A DNA stretch of 64,000 nt from Halorussus pelagicus (GTDB lineage Archaea > Halobacteriota > Halobacteria > Halobacteriales > Haladaptataceae): positions 124,001 to 188,000 of the forward strand of contig NZ_CP035119.1 of the NCBI RefSeq assembly GCF_004087835.1, given 5' to 3'. Shown here piece after piece: positions 56,119 through 64,000 of this stretch (positions are counted from its first letter, which is position 1; every line of letters starts with the position of its first letter). A model generated the notes under the pieces. It saw nothing but the letters and a program-made list of their open reading frames with translations, did no database searches and was not told the DNA's origin. A program made the translations under genes and the position numbers.

Positions 56119-57564
56119 ATGACAATGGACAGACCTGACAACGCGAACGCGACGAGCGGTGACGAGCGGTCGGCGACGAGACGCGCGTACCTCCGGACCG
56201 CCGTGACCGCCGCGGCGGTGGGCGCGCTCGCGGGGTGCGGTCGGCAGGACCGCGGGCCGAGTTCTCCGGAACCGACCGAGACGACGAGGACGACGCCCGA
56301 CGAGGGGACGAACGGGACGGCGACCGGCGAGGCGGCCGACTCCCCGCCGAGCGAACTGGTCGAGCGGCACGGCTACGAGTCGGTCGTGAACGTCGTGAAC
56401 GCCGGGGCCGACCCGAACGGCGAGGAGTCGGTTCGCCCCGTCCTCGAAGCGAACGCTAGCGACGACACTCTACTGTACTTCCCCGCGGGCCGGTACCGAC
56501 TGGACGAGTGGAGTGCGACCGACTACCAGAACCTCGGCGTGGTCGGCGACGACGCAGTTCTCGTCCCGCCCAAGCGCGTCGGCTACTGGCTGAAGTGGGG
56601 CGGTCTGGACGACCTGCTCTTCGAGGGGTTCACCATCGACTGTCGGCCCAACGACGTTGCGCCCATCGCCCGCGTCGGCACCGCTGGCGGAAAGAGCTTC
56701 GTCCGAAACGTCGCCGTCCGAGGCCACCGCCACGCGCCGCGGACCGCCTTCGAAATCGAGGTGACCGACTCAGACGGCGAGTTGACGTTCGAGAACGTCT
56801 CGCTCCCCGACGGGTCAACGACCGGCCACGCGATGTACGTTTTCCCCGAGAGCGTCGGAACGCTGACGTTCCGGAACTGCCGCCTCGAACACTGGAAGGA
56901 GGGTCTGTACGCGGCCTACCACCGCGGCCCGCTCCGGGTTCTGGGCGGCTACTACGCCAACAACGGCATCGAGCAGGTCCGCGTCGGCGGCGGGACCAGC
57001 GGCGCGCTCGTGCGCGGCGTGACCGTGCGCGTGGACAACCCCCGACAGGCCCAGCACAAGCCGAACATGCGCGGCATCTGGGCCGAAGAGGGCGCGAGCG
57101 CCCGCATCGAGGACTGCGACATCGCCATCACCGACCTGACCGGAACGTACAGTTCCGGCGGCATCGTCGTCGGCACGCAGTTCGGCGAGGTGACGGTGAT
57201 CAACACCCGCGTCCGGACCGACGCCGACGCCTACGCGGTCAGCGTCCGCGACCCCATCGAAAGCATGGAGGGCCAGACTGTCCCGAGCATGGACCGTCTC
57301 CCCGAGCGCACGCGGTTCACCGCGAGAGACCTCCGCATCTCGGGGAGCGCGGCGACCGGGACCGCGGTCCGAGCGGTCCGCCGGAACGACTGCCGGTTCG
57401 AGCGCGTCTGCATCGAACACGGCGGCGAGCGCGACGGCATGGCGTTCACCGACGCGCAGGGCTGTTCGGTCCGGGACTCGACCATCGACGTGGGCGGGGA
57501 GGCCATCCGGAGCGAGAACGCGACGGTGACCAAGCGCGGCGTCCGAACTGACGAGTCGTGCTGA
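56119..57564 (+). CDS. Tat-exported lipoprotein with a right-handed beta-helix
   Basis: A 481-residue protein. TRRAYLRTAVTAAAVGALAG then CG gives a Tat signal and a lipobox (LAGC), so it is probably lipid-anchored outside. After a Thr/Glu linker (about 45-75), VVNVVNAGADPNGEESVRPV and DDTLLYFPAGRYRLDEW open a parallel beta-helix as in pectate-lyase-like and surface glycan-binding proteins. Repeating coils with LTFENVSL, LTFRNCRLEHW and VRGVTVRV follow. No catalytic site is evident. ATG 56119 or the one two codons later. It starts 15 bases after the YdjM-like gene, so the three form an operon. Confidence 0.88.
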   Translation: MTMDRPDNANATSGDERSATRRAYLRTAVTAAAVGALAGCGRQDRGPSSPEPTETTRTTPDEGTNGTATGEAADSPPSELVERHGYESVVNVVNAGADPNGEESVRPVLEANASDDTLLYFPAGRYRLDEWSATDYQNLGVVGDDAVLVPPKRVGYWLKWGGLDDLLFEGFTIDCRPNDVAPIARVGTAGGKSFVRNVAVRGHRHAPRTAFEIEVTDSDGELTFENVSLPDGSTTGHAMYVFPESVGTLTFRNCRLEHWKEGLYAAYHRGPLRVLGGYYANNGIEQVRVGGGTSGALVRGVTVRVDNPRQAQHKPNMRGIWAEEGASARIEDCDIAITDLTGTYSSGGIVVGTQFGEVTVINTRVRTDADAYAVSVRDPIESMEGQTVPSMDRLPERTRFTARDLRISGSAATGTAVRAVRRNDCRFERVCIEHGGERDGMAFTDAQGCSVRDSTIDVGGEAIRSENATVTKRGVRTDESC

Positions 57565-57614
57565 ACGGATTCGTTCGCGGATAGATTTTTGCGCTCGCGC
57601 TCCGAGTGGTCGGT

Positions 57615-57989
57615 ATGCCTCGCGTCGCACTCATCGCGCACGACGACGAAAAACCGGAGATAATCGACCTCGCCAACGAGTACGAGTCGTCACTCTCGTC
57701 GTTCGACCTCGTTGCGACCGGTACGACCGGCGAGCGAATCGCCGCGGAGACCGACCTCGAAATCGAGCGCAAGGAGTCGGGACCAATCGGCGGCGACACC
57801 CAAATCGGTGCGGAGGTCGTCGAGAACCGACTCGACGGCATCGTCTTCCTCCGGGACCCGCTGACCGCCCAACCCCACGAACCCGACATCGCGGCGCTCC
57901 TGCGGCTCTGCGACGTTCACGACGTGCCGATGGCGACGACGCGGACCTCCGCGGAGTACCTGCTGGACGGACTGGCCGCCGAGAAATAG
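57615..57989 (+). CDS. mgsA: methylglyoxal synthase
   Basis: A 124-residue protein, full length for Mgs[17 protein letters not shown] holds His9/Asp10, [12 protein letters not shown] the phosphate-binding loop, and [13 protein letters not shown] the catalytic Asp61 with the GDxQI motif, and [20 protein letters not shown] the rest of the site. It converts dihydroxyacetone phosphate to methylglyoxal. ATG 57615 has TATA-like GATAGATTTTTGCG about 30 bases upstream. It stands after the beta-helix gene but with its own promoter. Confidence 0.93.
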   Translation: MPRVALIAHDDEKPEIIDLANEYESSLSSFDLVATGTTGERIAAETDLEIERKESGPIGGDTQIGAEVVENRLDGIVFLRDPLTAQPHEPDIAALLRLCDVHDVPMATTRTSAEYLLDGLAAEK

Positions 57990-58068
57990 CAAGGAAAAGA
58001 GATGTTGAGTGACACGCCGAGAAGCGACGAGGAGAGGTGTGAGGCGACGACACGACAAGAGGGCCGAC

Positions 58069-59088
58069 CTACCGGAACTTCTTGTAGACGCTCGACAGGG
58101 CGTTAGTGACGGCCGTCCCCGACTCCATCGTGTAGTACGACCGGAGTTCGGGTCCGAACTTGGCTTTGTAGCCACAGAGTCGTTCCTCGTTCGCGCCCAC
58201 GAGGTCGTAGCGCTCGACGCCGCGCTCCATCGCGTCGGTCACGATGGCCCAGTCCACGAGGTCGTTGACCGGCAGGTCGGCGTCGTGTTTCGCGCCGCCC
58301 TGCCAGCGATACATCGTGTCGCCGGACTCGACGGCGACCATCCCCCCCGCGATTCGCCCGTCGATTTCGCAGGCGTAGGGCCGGACCACGCCATCGGGCA
58401 GGCGCTCGTAGAGGTCCACGACGAACCGCGGGGTCACGCCGTAGCTCTCGCCCTGTTCGTCGTGGCGAGCGCGGACCTGCGAGATGATGGCCCGAATCTC
58501 GTCGGTGCTCCCCTCGTAGATTCGGTAGTCGCCCTCGGTCCGGATGTTGTTCCGGGCGTCGCCGGAGAACGACATCAACACCTCCTCCTCGCACGGGGTG
58601 AGGTCCACCGAGTAGGTGTGGCGCACGTCGATATCGAACTCGTGCCAGTCGAACGGGCGCACGTCTCGGTAGTCCGGGCCGGGCCGAATCTGGATGTATT
58701 TCGGGCCGAGTTCGCGGTCTATCCAGTCGAGACAGCCGCTTACGAAGCGCTTGTTCCGGCGCTCGCGCTTCCGGCGCTTGAGCTTTCGGTGATTCAGGAG
58801 TGCGGGACCAAGATACGATACCCACAGGCCCGGCGCGGGCGAGAACGCCATCGCCATCCCTCCCTTGCGCTTCTCGAAGACCGGAAACACGCCGACCGGT
58901 TCGTGGCCCTTGTAGCCCACGAGGAGGTGGCAGTCGGCGTCGGCGTGGTCCGCCTGCACCGCTAGCGACTCCCGGTAGTGGAACGGGGTGGTCTGGGGGG
59001 ACCGCTCGACGAGGTCGTTCCAGTCGTGGTGTTCGAATGCTTCCGCACGTCCGACAGTGATACCCTGCTGTTCGATTGTTACGCTCAT
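58069..59088 (-). CDS. FemAB/GNAT-like aminoacyl transferase
   Basis: A 339-residue protein with two GNAT-like domains. TTPFHYRESLAVQADHADAD, then CHLLVGYKGHEPVGVFPVFE form the first; NDLVDWAIVTDAMERGVERY followed by DLVGANEERLCGYKAKFGPE and GGMVAVESGDTMYRWQGGA form the second, as in FemX/FemAB. In bacteria these add amino acids from aminoacyl-tRNA to lipid II; archaea lack peptidoglycan, so here the acceptor is probably a surface glycan or lipid. ATG 59088 starts one base after the stop of the phosphatase-like gene upstream, so the two are tightly linked. Confidence 0.8.
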   Translation of the reverse strand: MSVTIEQQGITVGRAEAFEHHDWNDLVERSPQTTPFHYRESLAVQADHADADCHLLVGYKGHEPVGVFPVFEKRKGGMAMAFSPAPGLWVSYLGPALLNHRKLKRRKRERRNKRFVSGCLDWIDRELGPKYIQIRPGPDYRDVRPFDWHEFDIDVRHTYSVDLTPCEEEVLMSFSGDARNNIRTEGDYRIYEGSTDEIRAIISQVRARHDEQGESYGVTPRFVVDLYERLPDGVVRPYACEIDGRIAGGMVAVESGDTMYRWQGGAKHDADLPVNDLVDWAIVTDAMERGVERYDLVGANEERLCGYKAKFGPELRSYYTMESGTAVTNALSSVYKKFR

Positions 59089-59089
59089 A

Positions 59090-60724
59090 TCATTCGATGT
59101 AGCCGAGGTCCGCAAGTCGCGCTTCGACGGTGTCGTCGTCAGTCGCTCGTTGTTCGCCCGCGTCGAACGCGGGGTGCGATTTGGTGCCGACCGCCTCGAC
59201 CGCGGGGAGGACCGACCCGTCCATCCGGTCGGCCGCCGGAACCCCCATCGTCGCCAGAATCGTGGGGGCCACGTCGAAGAGGTGGGCGTCCGAGAGGTCC
59301 GCGCTCGGAGCTACTCCGTCGCCCGAAATCGCCACGATGCCGTCGCGCTTGTGGTTGTACGGTTCGCTCGGCGGGGCGAACTGACCGTCGCCGACGCGCG
59401 CCGAGAGGAACTCGTCGAACTCGCGCGGGACCGTAACCACGTCCGGGGCCTCCTCGACGTAGGGACCCGAGAACACGTCCTCCCGGCGCGCGACGCGCTC
59501 GAACACGGGGGTTCCCTCGGGAGTCTCGACGCGGGATAGCACGTCAACGAGATCGTCGCAGAGTCGGTCGTACTGGTGTTCGGGCACGACGCCGTCCGGT
59601 TCCCGGCCCTCCAGATTCACGCGGACGCCGAGTTCGATACGGTCGCGCACGTAGGCCTTCGACGCCGAGAAATCGACCTGCTCGGAGCCTGCACGGGCAA
59701 CGTCGGTGGGAACGTGCCGGACCGCGAACTCCGCGAGTCCCACCGCGCCGAGCGCGTTGTAGACGCGCTGGCTGGTGAGACCGACCCCGGCGAGTCCGGC
59801 CACGGCGCGTTCGAGGAGCGACGAGTCGTCTTCGGCGTCGCCTCTCCCGGTCTCGCCGTCCTGTAACTGATTGTCGGCGATGGTGGACCACGAAGGCATC
59901 CCCGCGCCCTCGGTCGTCGTCTCGACCAGTCCCCGCTCGCGCAGGAATTCGTTGGGTCGGAACTCCCGACCGGTGTACTCGCCCATGCCGTGGTCGCTGG
60001 CGACGACCACGGTGTCGGGGTCGCACTCGTCGAGAATCGCGCCGACCTCTCGGTCCACCGCCTCGTAGACGGACCGGACCGCGTCGTCGTCGCCGGGGCG
60101 CTCGTGAAAGACGGTGTCGGTCTGCTGGAACTGGACGAAGCCGAAATCGGGGGCGAACCGGTCGGCGAGGTACCGAAACGCCTCGCCGCGCATCTCCACC
60201 AGTTGCTCGTACCACTCAACGCTCTCAGGACCGTCGGCGTCTCGGGGCGCGTACACTCGATAGTCGCCGATTTCGTCGCGGATATCGGCCAGCAGTCCGT
60301 CGGGGTGGCAGTCGGGGTCCTCCGGGGCGGTGTAACCGGGCACGATTGCGCCGTCGATCTCGCCGGGCGGATGGGTCACCGGAGCGTTGACGACGACGCT
60401 CGATTTGCCGTGGTCGTCCAGTAGCTCCCAGAGAGTTCGTTCGCGGACGTTGGTCGCGTTCACCACGTCCCAGTCGTAGCCGTCGAACGCGAGGAATCCG
60501 AACACTCCGTGCTTGCCGGGGTTGACGCCAGTGTAGAGCGACGGCCACGCGCTCGGGGTCCACGGCGGAATCTGGGACTCCAGCGACCCGGACACCCCCG
60601 ATTCGAAAACTGACGAGAGAGCGGGGAGCGCGCCGGACTCGAAGAGGGGTTCGAGGACCGGCCGACACCCCGCGTCCACCCCCACGAGAAGCGTATCCAT
60701 GTTGGTCTGCGGGCGGTCAAACAT
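59090..60724 (-). CDS. alkaline phosphatase superfamily (nucleotide pyrophosphatase/phosphodiesterase-like) enzyme
   Basis: About 544 residues from ATG 60724 (MFDRPQTNMDTLLVGVDAGC); ATG 60700 is the alternative. A TATA-like CATAACAA near 60753-60760 favours 60724 as a leaderless start. The metal sites are VGVDAGC (first Asp), PSAWPSLYTGVNPG (nucleophile Ser/Thr), QQTDTVFHERPG and ASDHGMGEYTG, then the HLFDVAPTILATMG C-terminal piece with His. Members cleave phosphodiesters or move phosphate groups on lipids and glycans. No membrane helix or signal is seen. The FemAB-like gene follows directly. Confidence 0.9.
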   Translation of the reverse strand: MFDRPQTNMDTLLVGVDAGCRPVLEPLFESGALPALSSVFESGVSGSLESQIPPWTPSAWPSLYTGVNPGKHGVFGFLAFDGYDWDVVNATNVRERTLWELLDDHGKSSVVVNAPVTHPPGEIDGAIVPGYTAPEDPDCHPDGLLADIRDEIGDYRVYAPRDADGPESVEWYEQLVEMRGEAFRYLADRFAPDFGFVQFQQTDTVFHERPGDDDAVRSVYEAVDREVGAILDECDPDTVVVASDHGMGEYTGREFRPNEFLRERGLVETTTEGAGMPSWSTIADNQLQDGETGRGDAEDDSSLLERAVAGLAGVGLTSQRVYNALGAVGLAEFAVRHVPTDVARAGSEQVDFSASKAYVRDRIELGVRVNLEGREPDGVVPEHQYDRLCDDLVDVLSRVETPEGTPVFERVARREDVFSGPYVEEAPDVVTVPREFDEFLSARVGDGQFAPPSEPYNHKRDGIVAISGDGVAPSADLSDAHLFDVAPTILATMGVPAADRMDGSVLPAVEAVGTKSHPAFDAGEQRATDDDTVEARLADLGYIE

Positions 60725-60962
60725 GTACTGCGTTCCACCGCCGGGCCAGTCTTTGTTATGAGGCAACTGCCGCTACGAAAACGACTCCTACGCCCCAATT
60801 TCCGGGTTAAGCTCGCGTTACCCCGTCGAAATTAGCGGTTTCGGCCGTTTCCACCGTTCCGTTCCAACCGTTGCGACGATGGCCATAACACTTAAATTAG
60901 TAACGTAGTATTGAATCCAAGTCGGTGGGTTTATCAGTGACCGGTCTCCCAGAGGAAACTGC

Positions 60963-61217
60963 ATGGCACGCGACGATACGGCAGGCGACTCCGATTCCCT
61001 ACTCGACCGACGCTCGTACGTGAAGTTGGCCGGTGCGGCGGCCGCGACGGTCGGGGCGGCAGGCGTTTCCAGCAGTTCTGCGGACGCGGCGTCCGGCGAC
61101 GGGACCGAGGTGGTTCCGAATACGCACCGAGTCGCCGACGGCGACCGCGAGACTCCCGTGAGCGAATCCGACGCCGTCACCGCCGACGGCGCGCGCGACG
61201 CCAGCGACTCGCAGTAG
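60963..61217 (+). CDS. Tat-signal protein reduced to a short tail
   Basis: An 84-residue frame. LLDRRSYVKLAGAAAATVGA is a Tat signal, but only about 45 polar residues follow and they form no domain. Similar starts are common on haloarchaeal beta-helix and hydrolase proteins, so this may be a remnant. ATG 60963 follows GTTTATCAG at 60933. Its first 20 codons resemble those of the frame at 61465 (MARD-TA-D, then DRRS), so the two arose by duplication. Confidence 0.5.
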   Translation: MARDDTAGDSDSLLDRRSYVKLAGAAAATVGAAGVSSSSADAASGDGTEVVPNTHRVADGDRETPVSESDAVTADGARDASDSQ

Positions 61218-61464
61218 CGACCGACTTCTCCTCACCGACGTTCCGCTCCGTTTCGAAATTCAGCTTGCGCATCACCGGAAAGCCCGGATTACCCACCGTT
61301 CCAGCGAACGACTGTTTATACCGGAAACGCACGGTCACCTGAAGCGGAGCGACGCTGTCGAAGAACCGTACTCCGGAATATCGGCCACTACATTTAAATT
61401 GGAAACCAAACATTGAACTAAATTCGGTACCTTTTTGAACTGGTAATCACGCATTGAACACTGC

Positions 61465-61716
61465 ATGGCACGCGACGTTACGGCACGCGACTTGACTCCC
61501 GAACCGGCCCTCTTCGACCGTCGTTCGACCCGCTGGCACGCCGGGCCGCCGATGGTCGCCGGGTGCGGGGCAGCGGTCCCGACCCGACTGAACCCCGCTG
61601 GCGCGACCCTTCCCGCTGGCGCGACCCTTCCCGCTGGCGCGACCTACTCCGCTGACGAATCGACGCCCTCCGCGCTCGATCGCTCCCTCCCTCAAGAGGT
61701 CCAGAATGGCTCCTGA
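61465..61716 (+). pseudogene. decayed copy of a Tat-signal gene with 18-base tandem repeats
   Basis: The frame starts MARDVTARDLTPEPALFDRR, close to 60963 at the DNA level (ATGGCACGCGACG-TACGGCA), then loses the hydrophobic Tat core (the next residues are STRWHAGPPMV). It ends with Ser/Glu-rich sequence and contains a tandem PAGATL repeat. I see no function. It overlaps the following gene's ATG by 11 bases. Confidence 0.45.
61595..61648 (+). repeat. 18-base tandem repeat, three copies
   Basis: Unit CCGCTGGCGCGACCCTTC occurs at 61595, 61613 and 61631; the third copy has three mismatches at its end. It encodes PAGATL in frame with the decayed gene. Confidence 0.85.
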
Positions 61717-61933
61717 GAACGCCCACACCGAGTCCGACCGCTGGCGGGAGGCACCCCGCGACCCCGACCCATCGGACCTCGGCTACGAACTCGACGACTG
61801 GGAAGTCATCCGCGCCCGGAAGGACGACCGGGGGCATCTAATGTTCCTCCCCGAAGAAGAAGAGATGCTGCGCGATGAGGCGTTTATCGTCGCCGACGCC
61901 TGCTCGGTCTGTGACGTGGTGGACCGAATCTAA
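61706..61933 (+). CDS. small conserved haloarchaeal protein
   Basis: A 75-residue acidic protein from ATG 61706, with GAGGT at 61696-61700 as ribosome site. DPSDLGYELDDWEVIRARKD, then GHLMFLPEEEEMLRDEAFIV and ADACSVCDVVDRI end in a CxxC pair, possibly a metal or redox site. It has no membrane helix. It ends seven bases from the convergent glmM-like gene. I do not recognise the family. Confidence 0.65.
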   Translation: MAPENAHTESDRWREAPRDPDPSDLGYELDDWEVIRARKDDRGHLMFLPEEEEMLRDEAFIVADACSVCDVVDRI

Positions 61934-61939
61934 CCTCCG

Positions 61940-63298
61940 TCAGTTCGCGCGCTCGGCGTTCCCCGCCACGCCGCCGCGTTCGACCGCGCGAATCGCCTCC
62001 TCCACGACGCTTCTAGCCGCCGCGAACAGTCGGTCGGTCCGCCCCTCTTCTCTCGCTTCGGCGGTCACCCTGACCAGCGGTTGGGTCCCACTCGCGCGCA
62101 CGAGAAACCATCCATCGCCGGTTTCGACGCGCACGCCGTCGAGGGCGTTCACGTCGTCGTACTCCGTGCGGACTCGCTCGCGGACCCGCGCCATCGCGGC
62201 GGCCTTCTCGTCGGTCTCGACCCTCCCGCGCCGGAGGGGGTAGCTTTCGACCTCGCCGACGAGTCGGTCGAGCGACCCCCGGCGAGCGACCATCTCCGCC
62301 AGCCGACAGGCCGCCAGCGGGCCGTCCGGACAGAGCGTATCGTCGGGCCAGATCCACGCGCCGCTGGGTTCGCCGCCGAACGCGACCCCCGAGTCGGTCG
62401 CGCGCTCGGCGACGTACACGTCACCCACGCGCGTCCGCGAGACCGACGCCCCCTGTCGTTCGAGCACGTCGGCGACTGCGAGACTCGTGTCAACCGGGAC
62501 GGCCACCTCGTCGCCGGGAGTGGCGGCCTCCCGAGCGAACAGCGCGAGCAGGCAGTCGCCCGAGACGAATTCGCCAGACTCGGTGACGGCGCGCGTCCGG
62601 TCGGCGTCCCCGTCGTGGGCGATACCGAGGTCGGCGTCGGTCGCGGCCACGAAGTCCGCGAGCGCCCGGCAGTTCTCGGCGGTGGGTTCGCTCGGCCGCA
62701 CGGGAAACGACCCATCCGGTCGGTCGTTAAGCGTCCGCACGTCGTGGCCGAGTCGCCGGAGCGCCTCGGCCGTGACCTGCCCGACGCCGTTGCCCGCGTC
62801 CACGACTATCGAGCAACTACCGGACGCCGCCGACCGCTCCAGCACCGCCGCATGGCGCTCGGTTGCGCCGTCCCACGCCTCGACCTCGCCGAGGTCATCC
62901 CACGGTCGCAGGTCGTAGTTCTCCTCGCGCACGCGGGCCGCAATCGTCTCGCGCTGGCGCTCGTCGAACGCCTGCCCCGAGGGGTTCCAGAGCTTCAGCC
63001 CGTTGTCCGGGGCCGGGTTGTGGCTGGCGGTCAGCATCAGGCCCGCGTCGGCGTCGCGCCACCCGACGCTCCGGGCGACGGTCGGCGTGGCCGCCTCGCC
63101 GATTCGAATCGCGTCCGCGCCGCACTCGCGCACCCCCGAGACCGCGGCGTCGGCCAGCATCCGACCGCTCTCGCGGGCGTCTCTGCCGACGACCACCCGG
63201 TCGTAGCCCTCGCTGGCGAGCGCGCGCCCGACTGCGAGCGCGAGGTCGCAGGTCACTTCGTCGCCGATTCGTCCGCGGATGCCGCTGGTTCCGAACAT
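61940..63298 (-). CDS. glmM: phosphoglucosamine mutase/phosphomannomutase (GlmM-like)
   Basis: A 452-residue alpha-D-phosphohexomutase. MFGTSGIRGRIGDEVTCDLA opens it, Ser92 in MLTASHNPAPDNGLK is the phosphoserine nucleophile, IAHDGDADRTRAV binds the metal, GGEPSGAWIWPDD chooses the sugar (GEPSG suggests glucosamine or mannose over glucose) and VRASGTQPLVRV binds the phosphate. It isomerises hexose-6-P to hexose-1-P for nucleotide-sugar synthesis, supporting glycan genes such as aglM. ATG 63298 is used. It starts directly after the DUF7344 gene (the stop is at 63299), so they are a transcript pair. Confidence 0.9.
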   Translation of the reverse strand: MFGTSGIRGRIGDEVTCDLALAVGRALASEGYDRVVVGRDARESGRMLADAAVSGVRECGADAIRIGEAATPTVARSVGWRDADAGLMLTASHNPAPDNGLKLWNPSGQAFDERQRETIAARVREENYDLRPWDDLGEVEAWDGATERHAAVLERSAASGSCSIVVDAGNGVGQVTAEALRRLGHDVRTLNDRPDGSFPVRPSEPTAENCRALADFVAATDADLGIAHDGDADRTRAVTESGEFVSGDCLLALFAREAATPGDEVAVPVDTSLAVADVLERQGASVSRTRVGDVYVAERATDSGVAFGGEPSGAWIWPDDTLCPDGPLAACRLAEMVARRGSLDRLVGEVESYPLRRGRVETDEKAAAMARVRERVRTEYDDVNALDGVRVETGDGWFLVRASGTQPLVRVTAEAREEGRTDRLFAAARSVVEEAIRAVERGGVAGNAERAN

Positions 63299-63859
63299 TC
63301 AGTTTTCCTGTCCGTTGATGTGGTGGAGTTCGGGCGGCGTGCCGACCTCGCCGCCGTGCCTGTACTCGAAGTAGTGGATGACCGCCGAGACACCGAACAC
63401 CGCGAGAATGAGCGTCGCCAACACGAGTCCCGGAATCAGCCCGAAGGGGTAGACGTTCAGCCACACCGCCGCGACCAACAGCGAACTGGCCCCGACCAGT
63501 CCGAGGTAGTATCTGTCCCACGGGAACTCCTCGCGGGAAACGTCGCCCAGATAGATGTCGAGGTCCGAGGCCCGGTCGCCGAGGCGGACGACGCCCTCGT
63601 CGCGGTCGTACTCGACGATGTTCGCCTCGTCAAGTTTCGGGAGGTGGGTCTGATACAGCGAGATGTAGACGCGCTTTCGCTGTTCGGTCGAGAGCGCCGC
63701 GGGCGTCGTCTCGTTCTCCCACGCCGCGACCTGCTCGGTCAGGTCCGAGAGTTCGGTCTCGCCGCCCTCCCGCCGGAGATAGTAGAGGGCGTACCGGCGT
63801 CGAGGACTCTTCAGCACCTCGAAGACCTCGTCCTGAGAGAGTCCGTCAGCGCGGGACAT
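63299..63859 (-). CDS. membrane-anchored DUF7344 winged-helix protein
   Basis: A 186-residue protein from ATG 63859 (MSRADGLSQDEVFEVLKSPR). Residues about 8-100 form a winged helix (RRRYALYYLRREGGETELSD, then RKRVYISLYQTHLPKLDEAN and YDRDEGVVRLGD). Residues about 125-170 hold two hydrophobic helices (YYLGLVGASSLLVAAVWLNV, then LVLATLILAVFGVSAVI). It is a relative of the soluble DUF7344 protein at 45902. A membrane-bound regulator is implied. It lies upstream of the glmM-like gene on the same strand with no gap. Confidence 0.82.
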   Translation of the reverse strand: MSRADGLSQDEVFEVLKSPRRRYALYYLRREGGETELSDLTEQVAAWENETTPAALSTEQRKRVYISLYQTHLPKLDEANIVEYDRDEGVVRLGDRASDLDIYLGDVSREEFPWDRYYLGLVGASSLLVAAVWLNVYPFGLIPGLVLATLILAVFGVSAVIHYFEYRHGGEVGTPPELHHINGQEN

Positions 63860-64000
63860 GCTCCTCCGGAACTCGGTAGGTCGTCGGAGGCGATACGCGC
63901 TCGGAGCCACCGGGTCGGGAGGATGTCCGCAGGTGAGACCGCCGCATACCCTCGATATTACTACGTTCACACTTTGTTACCCAGTTGCTTGTGGCGGCTA

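Overview
The window is haloarchaeal chromosome (class Halobacteria). The evidence is high G+C with G/C at third codon positions, acidic proteins, TATA-like boxes about 25-30 bases before many starts (often leaderless), Tat signal peptides on exported proteins, an archaeal-type AdoMet synthetase, AglM, dodecin, TrmB and other haloarchaeal-only families, and an archaeal 16S-23S-5S rRNA operon. The genus cannot be fixed by reading alone.

Layout. 1-5.4 kb: a cut-off TrkA, an Lrp/AsnC regulator fused to a TrkA-C domain, then a DUF7504-like gene followed by a CHAT (caspase-like) protein. 5.4-7.1 kb: thioredoxin and cysteine synthase. 7.1-10.5 kb: an A+T-rich island unlike its surroundings. It holds an ABC exporter (ATPase plus permease), a divergent 21-codon gene for a cysteine-rich micropeptide with a perfect Shine-Dalgarno, and a 128-residue four-helix membrane protein. 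10.5-16.7 kb: housekeeping genes (DUF5804, thiI, AdoMet synthetase, CYTH protein, a membrane protein, a Gfo/Idh/MocA oxidoreductase). 16.7-19.7 kb: a decaying zinc-ribbon gene, a TrmB regulator, a long-hairpin repeat and a frameshifted PAC2 gene. 19.7-36.4 kb: mostly single genes (MscS channel, Usp, nucleotidase, PLP aminotransferase, membrane proteins, dodecin, IscA-like carrier, CNNM/CorC-type protein, HisD, PHB-depolymerase-like esterase, flippase).

36.4-42.1 kb is the rRNA operon on the minus strand. It has at least four tandem promoters, long complementary processing stems around 16S and 23S, a terminator after 5S, and in the 16S-23S spacer a tRNA-shaped element whose anticodon loop looks too short to decode. 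After it come AglM (UDP-glucose dehydrogenase), a second ABC pair, a DUF7344 regulator, an HhH-GPD DNA glycosylase, and a divergent pair made of a RimK-type ATP-grasp/retropepsin fusion and an aspartoacylase-like amidohydrolase. The sdhCDBA operon (succinate dehydrogenase) follows. 53.5-64 kb carries envelope-related genes: a DUF1616 protein, a membrane hydrolase-like protein, a beta-helix lipoprotein, a FemAB-like transferase beside an alkaline-phosphatase-superfamily enzyme, and a GlmM/phosphomannomutase-like enzyme. It also has methylglyoxal synthase, a decayed pair of Tat-signal genes and a membrane-bound DUF7344 protein.

The strongest candidate for something undescribed is the 9.6-10.4 kb micropeptide locus. 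Next are the tRNA-like spacer element, the CHAT/DUF7504 pair and the RimK-protease/amidohydrolase pair. No CRISPR array, transposase or integrase was recognised.
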